Assembly (NCBI RefSeq): GCF_002214565.1 | Contig: NZ_CP015106.1 | Span: 930,001 to 994,000 of the forward strand | Reading direction: 5' to 3' | DNA: 64,000 nucleotides | From: Thermococcus radiotolerans | GTDB taxonomy: Archaea; Methanobacteriota_B; Thermococci; Thermococcales; Thermococcaceae | Shown: one piece after another, positions 38,056 through 46,492 of the stretch | Numbering within the stretch: position 1 is the stretch's first letter | How the letters are laid out: every line of letters begins with the position of its first letter | Notes under the pieces: model-generated | Seen by the model: the letters and a program-made list of their open reading frames with translations, nothing else | What the model was told of the DNA's origin: nothing | The model's database searches: none | Program-made: the position numbers and the translations under genes

Positions 38056-39240
38056 ATGGAAGGGAAAATCGTGATAGTCGGCGGCGGAATCGGGGGGCTC
38101 TACACGGCCTTCAACCTCATTGAAAACGGGATTGATGCGGGCAGAATAACCATCGTGGCGAAGGAATGGCCCCCGTACACGAGGCACCGCCTTGCGGAGA
38201 TAGTCTCCGGGGGACTTTCCCCAGACGAGGCCGTACTCGACCTTGCGGAGAACCTTCAAAGGGCGGGCATTGAGGTCATTGAAGGTGAGGCCCTAGAACT
38301 CAGAGAGAAGGAAAAGCTCGTTGTAGTCAGAACCGGAAACGGAAAACGCCGGCTGAGATACGGCAAGCTGGTGGTGGCAACGGGAGGAAAGCCCTTCGTG
38401 CCGCCGATAAAAGGGATTGAGAAGAGGGGCGTTATCGGATTCCACGGCCGGAAAGACGTTGAGTTTCTTGCATCTCTGCCACCTGGAAGTAAAGTGACGG
38501 TAATCGGGGCCGGGCTCGTCGGGCTGACGGCGGCGGTGGCACTGAAGGAGAGGGGACACACCGTCACGGTGATCGAGGCGAGGGAGAGCGTTCTCCCCAG
38601 CATTTTAGCGGGAGAACTCTCGGAGTTCCTTGAGGAACACTTGAAAAACGAGGGAATTCAGATTTTTCCTGGCTCTTTCGTGAAGGAAGTTGAGGGGAAT
38701 GGAAGGGTAGAAGAGATAAAACTGGCGGACGGGAGGAGACTCGATGTAGATGCGATTGTTCTAGCCACGGGTGTGAGGCCCAACTCCTCGCTTTTGAGGG
38801 ACGATGGGAAGCCGATAGAGATTGACAGGATTGGGAGAACTGTGATTCCCGATGTGTACGCCCTCGGGGACTGCGCGATGAGCTGGGACTTCATCACCGG
38901 AAAGGCCGTTTACCGTCCCCTCGGTTTCGTCGCCGGACATTACGCGCGGTTGATAGCGGAGGAGGTCGCGGGGAAGGGCGCTCTCGACAGGGGAGTAATC
39001 CCCGCGGTGTACGAGAGGATTGGACGGGCGGAGGTCTACTCCATCGGACTGACGCCTGTGGAAGCAGAGCGGCTCGGCTTTGAGGTGAAGGTGAAAATTT
39101 CGGAGGGGCGGAACTGGAGGGAAGCCACCCTAACGGATGAGAGAGGACGCGTGCTCGGATGGCAGAGGGTTCATCTCGGTCATTTCCATTCGATAGGCTC
39201 CGCGGAGGCGTACATCAAGATAAAAGAAGCATGGGGATAA
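38056..39240 (+). CDS. FAD/NAD(P) oxidoreductase of the AOR operon
   Basis: 394 residues. Two Rossmann motifs, IVIVGGGIGGLYTA (about 6-19) for FAD and VTVIGAGLVGLTAA (about 155-168) for NAD(P)H, and the FAD-binding VYALGDCA (about 270). There is no redox cysteine pair. It resembles NADH:rubredoxin oxidoreductase/NirB-type flavoproteins. It starts 4 bases after partner 2 and should join the AOR-ferredoxin chain to NAD(P)H, giving aldehyde oxidation coupled to a nicotinamide. Last gene of the module; the next gene is convergent and adjoins it. Confidence 0.85.
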   Translation: MEGKIVIVGGGIGGLYTAFNLIENGIDAGRITIVAKEWPPYTRHRLAEIVSGGLSPDEAVLDLAENLQRAGIEVIEGEALELREKEKLVVVRTGNGKRRLRYGKLVVATGGKPFVPPIKGIEKRGVIGFHGRKDVEFLASLPPGSKVTVIGAGLVGLTAAVALKERGHTVTVIEARESVLPSILAGELSEFLEEHLKNEGIQIFPGSFVKEVEGNGRVEEIKLADGRRLDVDAIVLATGVRPNSSLLRDDGKPIEIDRIGRTVIPDVYALGDCAMSWDFITGKAVYRPLGFVAGHYARLIAEEVAGKGALDRGVIPAVYERIGRAEVYSIGLTPVEAERLGFEVKVKISEGRNWREATLTDERGRVLGWQRVHLGHFHSIGSAEAYIKIKEAWG

Positions 39241-39975
39241 TCAGCCGCTTTCGCAGGGAAGTGTGACGTTGAAAACCTCTACCCTGAGCCATCCACCCCT
39301 TTCGTCCCAGAATGCTCTGTGGACGAGCTCCGTGCCGTTTATTAGAAAAACGCTTTCAGCACTCCCGTTGCCGAAGAACGGATATTCCGGTCCGGGACGG
39401 AGAGTGAGTTTGAGGGAGGACTCCACGGGGGTTACTTCGCGCCCACCGGTGTCGTGGAAATAGGCAAAAACGACAGGTATTTCGGAGCACTCCGAAGGGC
39501 CGGTTGGAATCAGAGGAAGTTCAATCCTCCCGGAATTTGAGCGCTCAGGCAGTGGATAGGCTATAGATCGTAGGACTACCCTGAAGGAGAGGTATCCAGA
39601 GACGGGAAGGTACTCCATGTGGAACGGCATCTCCGAAAGGGAAACCACTTCAGAATCCGTTTTCAGGGTTATGTTCACCCGCTCCTCATCGAGAAAAGAC
39701 CTCGAACTGGCAGGCCCGGTTATCATGAGGGGATACATGAGGAAAACGGCATCCCTGCTTCTTCTGAGGCGCTGAACATAGGTTTCCTTCAGGTTCCACT
39801 CCAGAACAAAGGTTTCGGTTCCGTTTACGGTGATGGCTTTGGTCTCTATAATGAGATCACCCGGCTTTGCATCGTGGGCCGCCAAAAGGCCGTGCTGGGC
39901 GAGGGAGGAGAGTATCAAGCTGACCCAGCCGAAGAGCACGAGGATCACTATCAGTGCCTTGAACGACCTTCCCAT
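39241..39975 (-). CDS. membrane-anchored extracytoplasmic protein
   Basis: 244 residues. A signal anchor (about 4-24, FKALIVILVLFGWVSLILSS) is followed by an external beta-rich part with several N-glycosylation sequons (NGT, NIT, NGS and NVT). No family recognised. ATG 39975 follows GGGGGAAAGG; a TATA box CTTTTTATTG is at about 40003-40013. It lies between ipk and the AOR module with 0 bases to the convergent FAD gene. Confidence 0.6.
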   Translation of the reverse strand: MGRSFKALIVILVLFGWVSLILSSLAQHGLLAAHDAKPGDLIIETKAITVNGTETFVLEWNLKETYVQRLRRSRDAVFLMYPLMITGPASSRSFLDEERVNITLKTDSEVVSLSEMPFHMEYLPVSGYLSFRVVLRSIAYPLPERSNSGRIELPLIPTGPSECSEIPVVFAYFHDTGGREVTPVESSLKLTLRPGPEYPFFGNGSAESVFLINGTELVHRAFWDERGGWLRVEVFNVTLPCESG

Positions 39976-40032
39976 CCTTTCCCCCGGGGGTGAGTAATCC
40001 AGAAACAATAAAAAGTTTACGATTTGCGAGCG

Positions 40033-40824
40033 TTATCCACTGATTCTCGTTCCAAAGCCATCGCCCCTTATCGCCCCGCTCAGCCGTCCAGGAACCTTCC
40101 CGTTGACAAACCAGACCTCCGAGTGCTCGGCTATCTTCTTCGCCTCCTCCAGCTTGTTGCAGATTCCGCCGGTGACGTCGGTGCCAGCCGCCGTGCATTG
40201 GAGCCTTTCGAGGAGGGAGTCTATCTCCTCCCTGCTGAGGTTCTGAATCAGTCTCCCCTCGCCGGGCCTGCCGTCGTAGATTCCGTCAACGTCCATGAGG
40301 AAGATAACCTTGTCTGGCCCAAGCATCTTGGCGAGGTATGTGATGATCTGGTCGCCGGAGAGTATGTCGATGCCCTTCGCGAGGTCTATCGAGACGTCTC
40401 CAAAGAGAACGGGGATGAACCTGAGCTCCAGCAGCCTTTCCACGACTTCCATGTCCCCGTAGGCGACCTCACCGTTCTCGGTTATGAAGACGGAGGAGGT
40501 TGAGACGGAGAAGGCCGGCAGACCCTCACGGACGAACACTTTGATGAAGTTCGCGTTTGCCCGGAGCATGGCCTGATGGGTCTCGGTGAAGCCTATCCTC
40601 TTGAAGTTGGCGGTATCCCAATCCTCTGGGAGGCCTTCCCTTATACCGTACTTTTTCGCCTCGGGGTGGCCAAAACTCCCTCCGCCGTGGACGATGATGA
40701 AGTCCTCATGGGGATAGAACTTGGCTATTTCCTTCGCTATGTTCCCCACGGTCTCATGGTCAAAGTTCTCGGGCTCACCCTTCTTATCGCTGAAGACGCT
40801 GCCGCCAACCTTGACGATTATCAT
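40033..40824 (-). CDS. ipk: isopentenyl phosphate kinase
   Basis: 263 residues of the amino acid kinase fold: [10 protein letters not shown] (5-14) and [15 protein letters not shown] with the catalytic His that marks IPK. It phosphorylates isopentenyl phosphate to IPP, the last step of the archaeal mevalonate route. The start overlaps the mvk stop (ATGA), so the two kinases are translationally coupled. Confidence 0.95.
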   Translation of the reverse strand: MIIVKVGGSVFSDKKGEPENFDHETVGNIAKEIAKFYPHEDFIIVHGGGSFGHPEAKKYGIREGLPEDWDTANFKRIGFTETHQAMLRANANFIKVFVREGLPAFSVSTSSVFITENGEVAYGDMEVVERLLELRFIPVLFGDVSIDLAKGIDILSGDQIITYLAKMLGPDKVIFLMDVDGIYDGRPGEGRLIQNLSREEIDSLLERLQCTAAGTDVTGGICNKLEEAKKIAEHSEVWFVNGKVPGRLSGAIRGDGFGTRISG

Positions 40825-41825
40825 GGCAGAACCTCCTCTATCCTGAGTCCCTCGCGGCTTATCCTCGTTATCATTGGCGTTCCGCCGGCTATCGTTATGG
40901 CGGTTGCAACCTCGCTCTGGTTCTCCGGGGCCAGGGCGTACATGCAGCCGCCACCGCCGGCGCCGGTTATCTTCGCCCCTATCGCTCCGGCAACCCTCGC
41001 GGCGTAGACCAGCTCGCTGAGCTTTTTCGTTGAAACCCCGAGGGCATCTAGGAGGCCGTGGTTGATGTTCATGAGCCGCCCGAGCTGGGCGAAGCGGAGC
41101 TCCTCGTCGAGGTCGGAGGTTATAACGTCGCGGGCCTTCTCGACTATCTTGCCCATCGCAACGAGCACCGGTTCTATGACCTCGGGCATCTCCTCGTAGG
41201 TTCTCCTCACCATGGCCACCAGTTCCTTCGTTGACCCGCTTGAACCGGTGTAACCGACAACAATCGGCAGCTCCATGAAGGGCAGGTGCTCGAAGTCCCC
41301 CTTCTCGTAGTGGATGAAGCCGCCTATGGCAGATACGGTGGGGTCTATACCGCTCGATGCCCCCTGGACGAGGAGCTCGACCTTATGACCAAGCTTTCCT
41401 ATCTCCTCGTTGGTCAGCTCAAGGCCGAGGAGCTTCGAGACTGCTCCGATGGTCGCTACCGCCACGGCGGCGGATGAACCGAGGCCGGCCCCAACGGGAA
41501 TCTGTGACGTTATAGAGACCGTTACACCCTTACCGTTCGCATCGGCTTCCTCTCTAACCAGCTCTATCGCCTGCCGGACGTAGCTGAGAACTTCAGCCGC
41601 CTTTCCGTAGTCGCTCTCAAAGTAAATCTCGTCTTCGGAGAACGAAACGGTAAGGCCCGGAACGCGTATGTCTTTGGCCTCTATCTTTATCGCACCCCTA
41701 TCGTTGAACCCTGCTCTTACGTAGGTTCTGAGGTCTATGGCGGCAGCTATCGCGGGTTTGCCGTAAACGACGCTGTGCTCGCCGAAGAGTATAATTTTAG
41801 CCGGGGCAGATGCCAGAACCCTCAT
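40821..41825 (-). CDS. mvk: mevalonate kinase
   Basis: 334 residues, GHMP kinase with [18 protein letters not shown] (N-terminal), [15 protein letters not shown] (ATP loop) and [14 protein letters not shown]. It phosphorylates mevalonate. The start codon overlaps the hepT stop by 4 bases (ATGA), so its translation depends at least partly on the toxin gene upstream. Feedback by prenyl diphosphates is known for some family members. Confidence 0.96.
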   Translation of the reverse strand: MRVLASAPAKIILFGEHSVVYGKPAIAAAIDLRTYVRAGFNDRGAIKIEAKDIRVPGLTVSFSEDEIYFESDYGKAAEVLSYVRQAIELVREEADANGKGVTVSITSQIPVGAGLGSSAAVAVATIGAVSKLLGLELTNEEIGKLGHKVELLVQGASSGIDPTVSAIGGFIHYEKGDFEHLPFMELPIVVGYTGSSGSTKELVAMVRRTYEEMPEVIEPVLVAMGKIVEKARDVITSDLDEELRFAQLGRLMNINHGLLDALGVSTKKLSELVYAARVAGAIGAKITGAGGGGCMYALAPENQSEVATAITIAGGTPMITRISREGLRIEEVLP

Positions 41826-42244
41826 CTTTGACCCTCCAGGAATTTTTCAATTAGTTCCACGAACTCGTGAATGTCCTCCAAGTGCTCATGGAGCACTTCA
41901 AAGGCCAGCTCGTCGTTAATTTTTCCGTACCTGTGAACGAGAACATTACGGAAGCCCTTCATAAGTCTAAGCTTATCAGCTATTTCCCTGGAGATTATTC
42001 CGGCACGCATGAGTCCTTCAAAGACGTCCTCCTCCCTTTCGGGCATCGTAAGCCTCAAGTCGGAGTTTATTATCGCACAGATATCAATGACGTTCTGGAT
42101 CGCGAACTCAGTGCGCTTGTAGATTCCGTCCTTAACTATCCCAAGGGACTCAAAAGTTTCAAAATCATCTGGAAGGTTTTCCTCTATCAGCCTGAGGCTC
42201 TCAAGTATCTCCTCGAGTTTGGAACGTATCAACTCGATCCTCAT
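41822..42244 (-). CDS. hepT: HepT-like HEPN ribonuclease toxin
   Basis: 140 residues, all helical, DUF86/HEPN. The RNase motif R-x4-H-x-Y is complete: Arg99, His104, Tyr106 (RNVLVHRY). In studied pairs MntA attaches AMP to this tyrosine and so blocks the toxin. ATG 42244 overlaps the mntA stop (ATGA), and the stop overlaps the mvk start. The frame stays open upstream, but there it is only a shadow of mntA. Confidence 0.9.
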   Translation of the reverse strand: MRIELIRSKLEEILESLRLIEENLPDDFETFESLGIVKDGIYKRTEFAIQNVIDICAIINSDLRLTMPEREEDVFEGLMRAGIISREIADKLRLMKGFRNVLVHRYGKINDELAFEVLHEHLEDIHEFVELIEKFLEGQR

Positions 42245-42657
42245 TCTATCGCCTCCAGTCCGAGGTAGTCGTAGTAGTAGCGCCTGAAGTCCTCCCACTC
42301 CTTGAGGGTTTCGTAGGCAAGGTCGTAGAGGAAAGTCTCGTCCCTGCAGAAGAGAACCTTTCCCCTGAGGCACTCTTTTTTGAGATAAACCGGAAGGAGC
42401 TGGAAAATCTGGACGTCGTATTTGTCAGATAGGTGTCCAAGAACGAGCTCCCTGAATCTAAAGGCCTCTGTGGGGCTTCCTTCGTAGTAAACGCACAGGT
42501 CTATATCGCTGTCCTTCCTCGCCTCACCACGCGCCTGGGAGCCGAAGAGAATGATGAACTTTACTCTATCCCCACCGAGCTCAAGGATTCTCTCCATGGC
42601 ATCTTCCAGTTTCATGTGTAAAAAATGGGAAAAGCCCCTTATGGCCTTTTCGTTCAC
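42241..42657 (-). CDS. mntA: MntA-like nucleotidyltransferase antitoxin
   Basis: 138 residues from GTG 42657, which overlaps the MEMO1 stop as GTGA; ATG 42615 (MKLEDAMER) is an alternative with no ribosome binding site. The minimal nucleotidyltransferase signature is complete: [19 protein letters not shown]. It should AMPylate the HepT toxin encoded next. Both genes lie within a chain of four 4-base overlaps from MEMO1 to ipk. Confidence 0.88.
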   Translation of the reverse strand: MNEKAIRGFSHFLHMKLEDAMERILELGGDRVKFIILFGSQARGEARKDSDIDLCVYYEGSPTEAFRFRELVLGHLSDKYDVQIFQLLPVYLKKECLRGKVLFCRDETFLYDLAYETLKEWEDFRRYYYDYLGLEAIE

Positions 42658-43535
42658 CGCCTGAAGACTATGCTCGCGTAACCGACGATGGCATCCGTAG
42701 AGCGGCTGACCTCGAAGCTCGTCGTGTAGTGGAGCAGTTCCGCCTCAAGCGCCCCGGCGGAGCGGGAGTAAACCATCGCAGTTCCGACTCCTCCAGGCCC
42801 GCACATGGTGTGGTTCATCTCGCGGAGCTCCCTGAACATGCCCTTAACGTCGAAGTCGAGGATTCTCCTTATCACGCGGAAGTCCCACTCCTTTATCCTG
42901 TGCGGAAGCTCGCTGGCCCTCGCCCTGAAAGGCACGTAGCCGTACATTGGGCCGTAATGCATGAAGTCGGTGCTTGCAATAACGACAACGTCCCTGCCGA
43001 GCTCCCTGCTTGCCTCAAAGACCGCCTTTCCGAGGTCTTCGGAAACCTCCTCGTCCTGAATGCCGAGGGTTATTGGCACTATTCTAACTTCCTTCCCGGC
43101 GAGCTCGCCGAGGTACTGGATGAAGGGAAGCTGGACCTCTATCGAGTGCTCGTATTTGTGGGCAAGCTCGTCCAAGTCAGCTATTCCTGAGAGCTTCGCT
43201 ATGGCCTTGGCCATCTCGGAATCAACATCGACGTCACCGAGGGGTGTACGCCACTTTCCAGAGGGATAGACCGCTATCGGAGAGCCTAGGAGCCTATGGT
43301 TCGGACCGAGGATTACAAAGGTCTCGGGGAGACCGTCTTCAAAGATAGCCTTGTACGTTCTCGAAGCCGTGTAGCCCGAGAAGACGTAGCCTGCATGGGG
43401 CGCAACGCCGGCAGTAATTCTTCTCTCGCTTCCCTCCTCACCAAGGTCACTGAAGAACTCCCTTAGCATCTCGATGAGCGCTTCGCCCGACGGGTAGAAG
43501 CTGCCGGCAACTGCGGGGTACCTCACCTCAGCCAT
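42654..43535 (-). CDS. MEMO1 family protein
   Basis: 293 residues with the conserved His/Asp/Cys set of MEMO ([34 protein letters not shown] and MCGPGGVG). Fold is like extradiol dioxygenases; the human relative binds metal. In archaea it is regularly next to mevalonate genes, and a link to this pathway has been suggested. It is the first gene of the MEMO1-mntA-hepT-mvk-ipk chain. Confidence 0.92.
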   Translation of the reverse strand: MAEVRYPAVAGSFYPSGEALIEMLREFFSDLGEEGSERRITAGVAPHAGYVFSGYTASRTYKAIFEDGLPETFVILGPNHRLLGSPIAVYPSGKWRTPLGDVDVDSEMAKAIAKLSGIADLDELAHKYEHSIEVQLPFIQYLGELAGKEVRIVPITLGIQDEEVSEDLGKAVFEASRELGRDVVVIASTDFMHYGPMYGYVPFRARASELPHRIKEWDFRVIRRILDFDVKGMFRELREMNHTMCGPGGVGTAMVYSRSAGALEAELLHYTTSFEVSRSTDAIVGYASIVFRR

Positions 43536-43569
43536 TCTCCCACCTCCAGCGGTTCTTGGGATTCAAACC

Positions 43570-44637
43570 TTAAATACCTTCAACCATCTTCAGCCCGGAG
43601 CCGGTAAGCGGAAGGAGAACCCTTGAGCCAGATGGGATAAAGCCGCTCTCCTGGAGCTTCCACAGGGCCGCGAGAACCGTTGCAGAGGTCGATTCCACTA
43701 TGAAACCCCTCCCCCAGAGCCATTCCAAAGCCTGCTCTATTTCAGAATCCCCGACGCTTATGCAAATCCCTCCGGTTTCGTCAAGAACTGCCTTCATCTC
43801 TTCCAGTCGTGGGGGTTCGGTTATCGCTATCCCCTCCGCGAGGCGGCTTTTAACCGATGAACGCTTGCAGAGGCTCTCGTGGCCCGAAGCCTGGACGGCG
43901 ACAAAGGTGGGGAGCTCGTCAATCTCTCCCATGATTTTGAGCTCTGAAAATCCCTTCCAGAGACCGAGGAAGAGCGTTCCGCTTCCGGCTGGAGCAATAA
44001 CGTAGTCGGGGACGCTTAGTTGCTCATAGGCCTCAAAGGCAACAGTCTTCGTCCCTTCAATGAAGTAGGGGTTGAGCCAGTGAGAAACGTAGGTCAGTCC
44101 TTTCTCCTCCGAGAAGCGCACTGCATCCCAGTGAACGGTCATTCTATCGCCGTTGACGATGTGAAGCTCGGCCCCCAGTTTCCTCAGGAGTCTCAGCTTT
44201 CCGGGATTTGTGTGGGCCGGAACGAAGAGGTGGGCCGTTATCCCTGCCCTCCCAGCAAAGGCGGCCAGGCTTATCGCCGCGTTGCCGGAGCTGTCGAGGA
44301 CTACCTCTGGAATGCCCTCCTCCCTCAGCTTCGCCACAGTCACCCAGGTGCCTCTATCCTTGAACGAACCGGTCGGCTGAAGGTATTCGAGCTTGAAGAA
44401 AGTTGTTACATCTCCGATATCGAGTTTGGAGAGGGGAGTTATCGCGGGAACCGGTTCGGGGAGATGCTCTTCAGAAACCGGAAGGAGCCCTACGTACCTT
44501 CTCATATCGAGATGTCCAGTGAGGGCATCGCTGAAGCCCGGGGGGAGTTCATGTCTGACCAGTAGCGTGCCACCGCAGTCACAGCGCAGTCTGAATCTTT
44601 CTGGATATTCCCTGCCGCATTTCGAGCAGACCAGCAC
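43570..44637 (-). CDS. thrC: threonine synthase
   Basis: 355 residues. Zinc-ribbon start (CSKC...CDCG), PLP lysine Lys93 in QPTGSFKDRG, substrate loop DSSGNAAIS and phosphate loop APAGSGTL. It turns O-phosphohomoserine into threonine. GTG 44637 is chosen: GGGTGGT precedes it by four bases, and upstream codons overlap the promoter (CTTTTTATTC at about 44688-44697). This copy has all catalytic residues, unlike 3192-4526. Divergent from uridine phosphorylase with interlocked promoters. Confidence 0.92.
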   Translation of the reverse strand: MLVCSKCGREYPERFRLRCDCGGTLLVRHELPPGFSDALTGHLDMRRYVGLLPVSEEHLPEPVPAITPLSKLDIGDVTTFFKLEYLQPTGSFKDRGTWVTVAKLREEGIPEVVLDSSGNAAISLAAFAGRAGITAHLFVPAHTNPGKLRLLRKLGAELHIVNGDRMTVHWDAVRFSEEKGLTYVSHWLNPYFIEGTKTVAFEAYEQLSVPDYVIAPAGSGTLFLGLWKGFSELKIMGEIDELPTFVAVQASGHESLCKRSSVKSRLAEGIAITEPPRLEEMKAVLDETGGICISVGDSEIEQALEWLWGRGFIVESTSATVLAALWKLQESGFIPSGSRVLLPLTGSGLKMVEGI

Positions 44638-44649
44638 GGGAACCACCCA

Positions 44650-44697
44650 AGGCTTTTTAGGACGTGCGTTGATATCTATGGCACAGGTGAATAAAAA
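44650..44697. promoter_or_regulatory. overlapping divergent promoters of udp and thrC
   Basis: GGCTTTTTAGG (44651-44661, plus strand) can serve udp at 44708, and CTTTTTATTC (minus strand, about 44688-44697) can serve thrC at 44637. The two transcription units overlap by about 15-30 bases, so polymerases could interfere. Confidence 0.4.
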
Positions 44698-44707
44698 GGT
44701 GGTTGCC

Positions 44708-45544
44708 ATGGGAGAGAAGTTCGTTTCGGCAGACAGGCCCCAGACAAAGGAGGGTTACCAGTACCATATCGCGTGCAAGCCAGGGGACGTTTCGAGGTAC
44801 GTTTTGCTCCCCGGCGACCCGGAGAGGGTTCCAAAGATAAGCTCCCTCTGGGACGAGGCGAGGGAGATAGCCTTTCACAGGGAATACAGAACGCACACCG
44901 GGAAATACAAGGGAATGCCGATAAGCGTCACCTCAACGGGAATAGGCGGCCCCTCAACGGCGATAGCCATAGAGGAGCTTGCCGCTATAGGCGCGGACAC
45001 CTTCATAAGGGTCGGCTCGACCGGTGCAATCCAGCCGGGAATGGAGATAGGGGACCTCATCATAGCCAAAGCTGCCGTCAGGCTCGAGGGGACGTCGAAG
45101 CAGTACGTTCGCGTTGAATACCCCGCCGTTGCAGACCTTGAGGTTACCCTAGCGCTCATCGAGGCGGCTGAAACTCTGGGAGTGCGCTACCATATTGGCA
45201 TAACGGCCTCGACCGACAGCTTCTACCTCGGCCAGGGAAGGCCCGGACTCAGGGGGTATTTCCCGAGCTTCGCAAAGCACATAATGGACGACCTGAGGCA
45301 GGCCAACGTTACCAATTTCGAGATGGAAGCCGCTACCCTCTACACCCTCGCCAACATCTACGGACTGAGGGCAGGCTGTGTCTGTGCGGTCTTCGCCAAC
45401 AGGATAACCAACGAATTCGGGAAGGCCGGAGAGAGGGAAGCGGCCCTCGTTGCCAGCGAGGCGGTGAAGATACTCGCCGAGTGGGACGAGGAGAAGGAGA
45501 AGGCCGGGAAGAAGGTCTGGTTCCCAGGGCTTAGAAGGGTTTGA
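44708..45544 (+). CDS. udp: uridine phosphorylase
   Basis: 278 residues of the nucleoside phosphorylase family I. PGDPERVPKI (phosphate), GSTGAIQPGMEIGD, and FEMEAATLYTLA with the Glu-Met-Glu ribose site are intact. It splits uridine to uracil and ribose-1-phosphate, feeding upp and the AMP/ribose-bisphosphate route of Thermococcales. ATG 44708 follows AGGTGGTTGCC. The upstream open frame to 44393 lies opposite thrC. Confidence 0.92.
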   Translation: MGEKFVSADRPQTKEGYQYHIACKPGDVSRYVLLPGDPERVPKISSLWDEAREIAFHREYRTHTGKYKGMPISVTSTGIGGPSTAIAIEELAAIGADTFIRVGSTGAIQPGMEIGDLIIAKAAVRLEGTSKQYVRVEYPAVADLEVTLALIEAAETLGVRYHIGITASTDSFYLGQGRPGLRGYFPSFAKHIMDDLRQANVTNFEMEAATLYTLANIYGLRAGCVCAVFANRITNEFGKAGEREAALVASEAVKILAEWDEEKEKAGKKVWFPGLRRV

Positions 45545-45746
45545 CACCCAGGTTTTTGTGTTTTTGTTTTGTTGTTTCCCCGAAACGCTTGCAAAGATTT
45601 CTTTTCTCTTATTAACACTCATAGACATCTAAACCATCTAACAGGCGACAACAACTTAAAATCAAAACCTGCCTGAAAATATTATAGAAAAGGCACTTGA
45701 TTTCCCGCCAGTGCTCCTTGGGAAGGAAGCTTTTTCCAAAGGCTTC

Positions 45747-46002
45747 ACCAAAAGTTCGTAGCTCTTCACCCAGAGACTCGTATGAAAGAGATTTTGCTCA
45801 CAAGCCCTCACCTTTTAGAAGAGAACGCATCAGATAAGAACCATGACAGAGGGTTTACTTCCCTTTTGACGCCCTGCGGGCGTCTATCTTAGAGTTAAAC
45901 CAGCCAAAGGGGGCAATTTGGAAAGTTCTCATTCTTAAAGCGGCCATTTGAATATAAATCGCCCAAGAATTTAGCTTTTCAGAAGGGGCTACGAACTTTG
46001 AT
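45747..46002 (-). repeat. tRNA-linked palindromic element, copy B
   Basis: Most complete copy. Centre GACGCCC-tgc-GGGCGTC at 45868-45884, within one base of the midpoint. Ends ACCAAAAGTTCGTAGCTC (45747-45764) and GGGGCTACGAACTTTGAT (45985-46002) are inverted repeats. GGGTTTACTT (45851-45860) faces GAGTTAAACC (45892-45901), and a GAGAAC/GTTCTC pair lies 47-49 bases from the centre. It fills the noncoding gap 45545-46041, 3' of tRNA-Arg(GCG) on the same strand. No gene seen in the gap. Confidence 0.8.
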
Positions 46003-46017
46003 GCATCTCTGACGAGC

Positions 46018-46037
46018 AACTTTGCGCAGGCAAAGTT
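46018..46037 (-). repeat. hairpin just 3' of tRNA-Arg(GCG)
   Basis: AACTTTGC-gcag-GCAAAGTT, a perfect 8-bp stem that starts 4 bases after the tRNA CCA. Related hairpins follow tRNA-Gly (46305) and tRNA-Arg(CCT) (55536). Confidence 0.65.
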
Positions 46038-46041
46038 TCTA

Positions 46042-46119
46042 TGGCGCCCCGGCGGGGATTCGAACCCCGGACCTCGAGGTCCGCAGCCTCGCGCCCTATC
46101 CAGACTAGGCCACCGGGGC
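46042..46119 (-). tRNA. tRNA-Arg(GCG)
   Basis: Acceptor GCCCCGG pairs with CCGGGGC, then G and encoded CCA (46044-46042). The anticodon arm CGAGG-CTGCGGA-CCTCG gives GCG, reading CGC/CGU arginine codons. TATA-like TTTATAAAG on the minus strand at about 46147-46156 is its promoter. Divergent from tRNA-Gly. Confidence 0.93.
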
Positions 46120-46180
46120 ACTGCCCGCTAACCCTTCTCGGCAACGCTTTATAAATTTAACCGTCTCAGCTCACCGAAAG

Positions 46181-46190
46181 ATTTATAAAG
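46181..46190 (+). promoter_or_regulatory. TATA box of tRNA-Gly
   Basis: ATTTATAAAG after CCGAAAG, about 34-43 bases before the tRNA. It faces the tRNA-Arg TATA box across about 25 bases. Confidence 0.6.
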
Positions 46191-46223
46191 CGCCCGAAGG
46201 TGAGTATTCTACGGGCCTGAACT

Positions 46224-46301
46224 GCGGTGGTAGTCTAGCCTGGTCTAGGACAGCGGCCTGCCACGCCGCTGGCCCGGGTTCAAATCCCGGCCACCGCACC
46301 A
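46224..46301 (+). tRNA. tRNA-Gly(GCC)
   Basis: Acceptor GCGGTGG pairs with CCACCGC, then A and CCA at 46299-46301. The anticodon arm GCGGC-CTGCCAC-GCCGC gives GCC, reading GGC/GGU. No intron. Confidence 0.94.
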
Positions 46302-46304
46302 CAC

Positions 46305-46326
46305 AAACTTTTCTGGAGAAAAGTTT
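46305..46326 (+). repeat. hairpin just 3' of tRNA-Gly(GCC)
   Basis: AAACTTTTC-tgga-GAAAAGTTT, perfect 9-bp stem, followed by GATCAAA. It starts 4 bases after the CCA and nearly repeats the one after tRNA-Arg(CCT). A second, weaker AACCTTTGC/GCGAAGGTT hairpin lies about 90 bases on. No gene seen in 46302-46492. Confidence 0.65.
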
Positions 46327-46492
46327 GATCAAATGTTTCTTACTGCACGACTTATTTTTGCCTTTCGGAGAGAAGAATATTTTTGGTCAACCTTTGCTTG
46401 CGCGAAGGTTGTTCGCCAGCCTTTCCCAAGGCCTGGTCAAGCTTTTCCAAAAGGCCAAAACAAAGAAGAAGGGGTGAGACTGCACAACCTCT

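Noticed and set aside
35110-39240. Recent foreign island with integrase
   Set aside because: The module interrupts the isoprenoid genes, but there is no integrase, no tRNA fragment, no direct repeats, and codon use looks like the surroundings. Older gain or rearrangement is possible; recent transfer is not supported.
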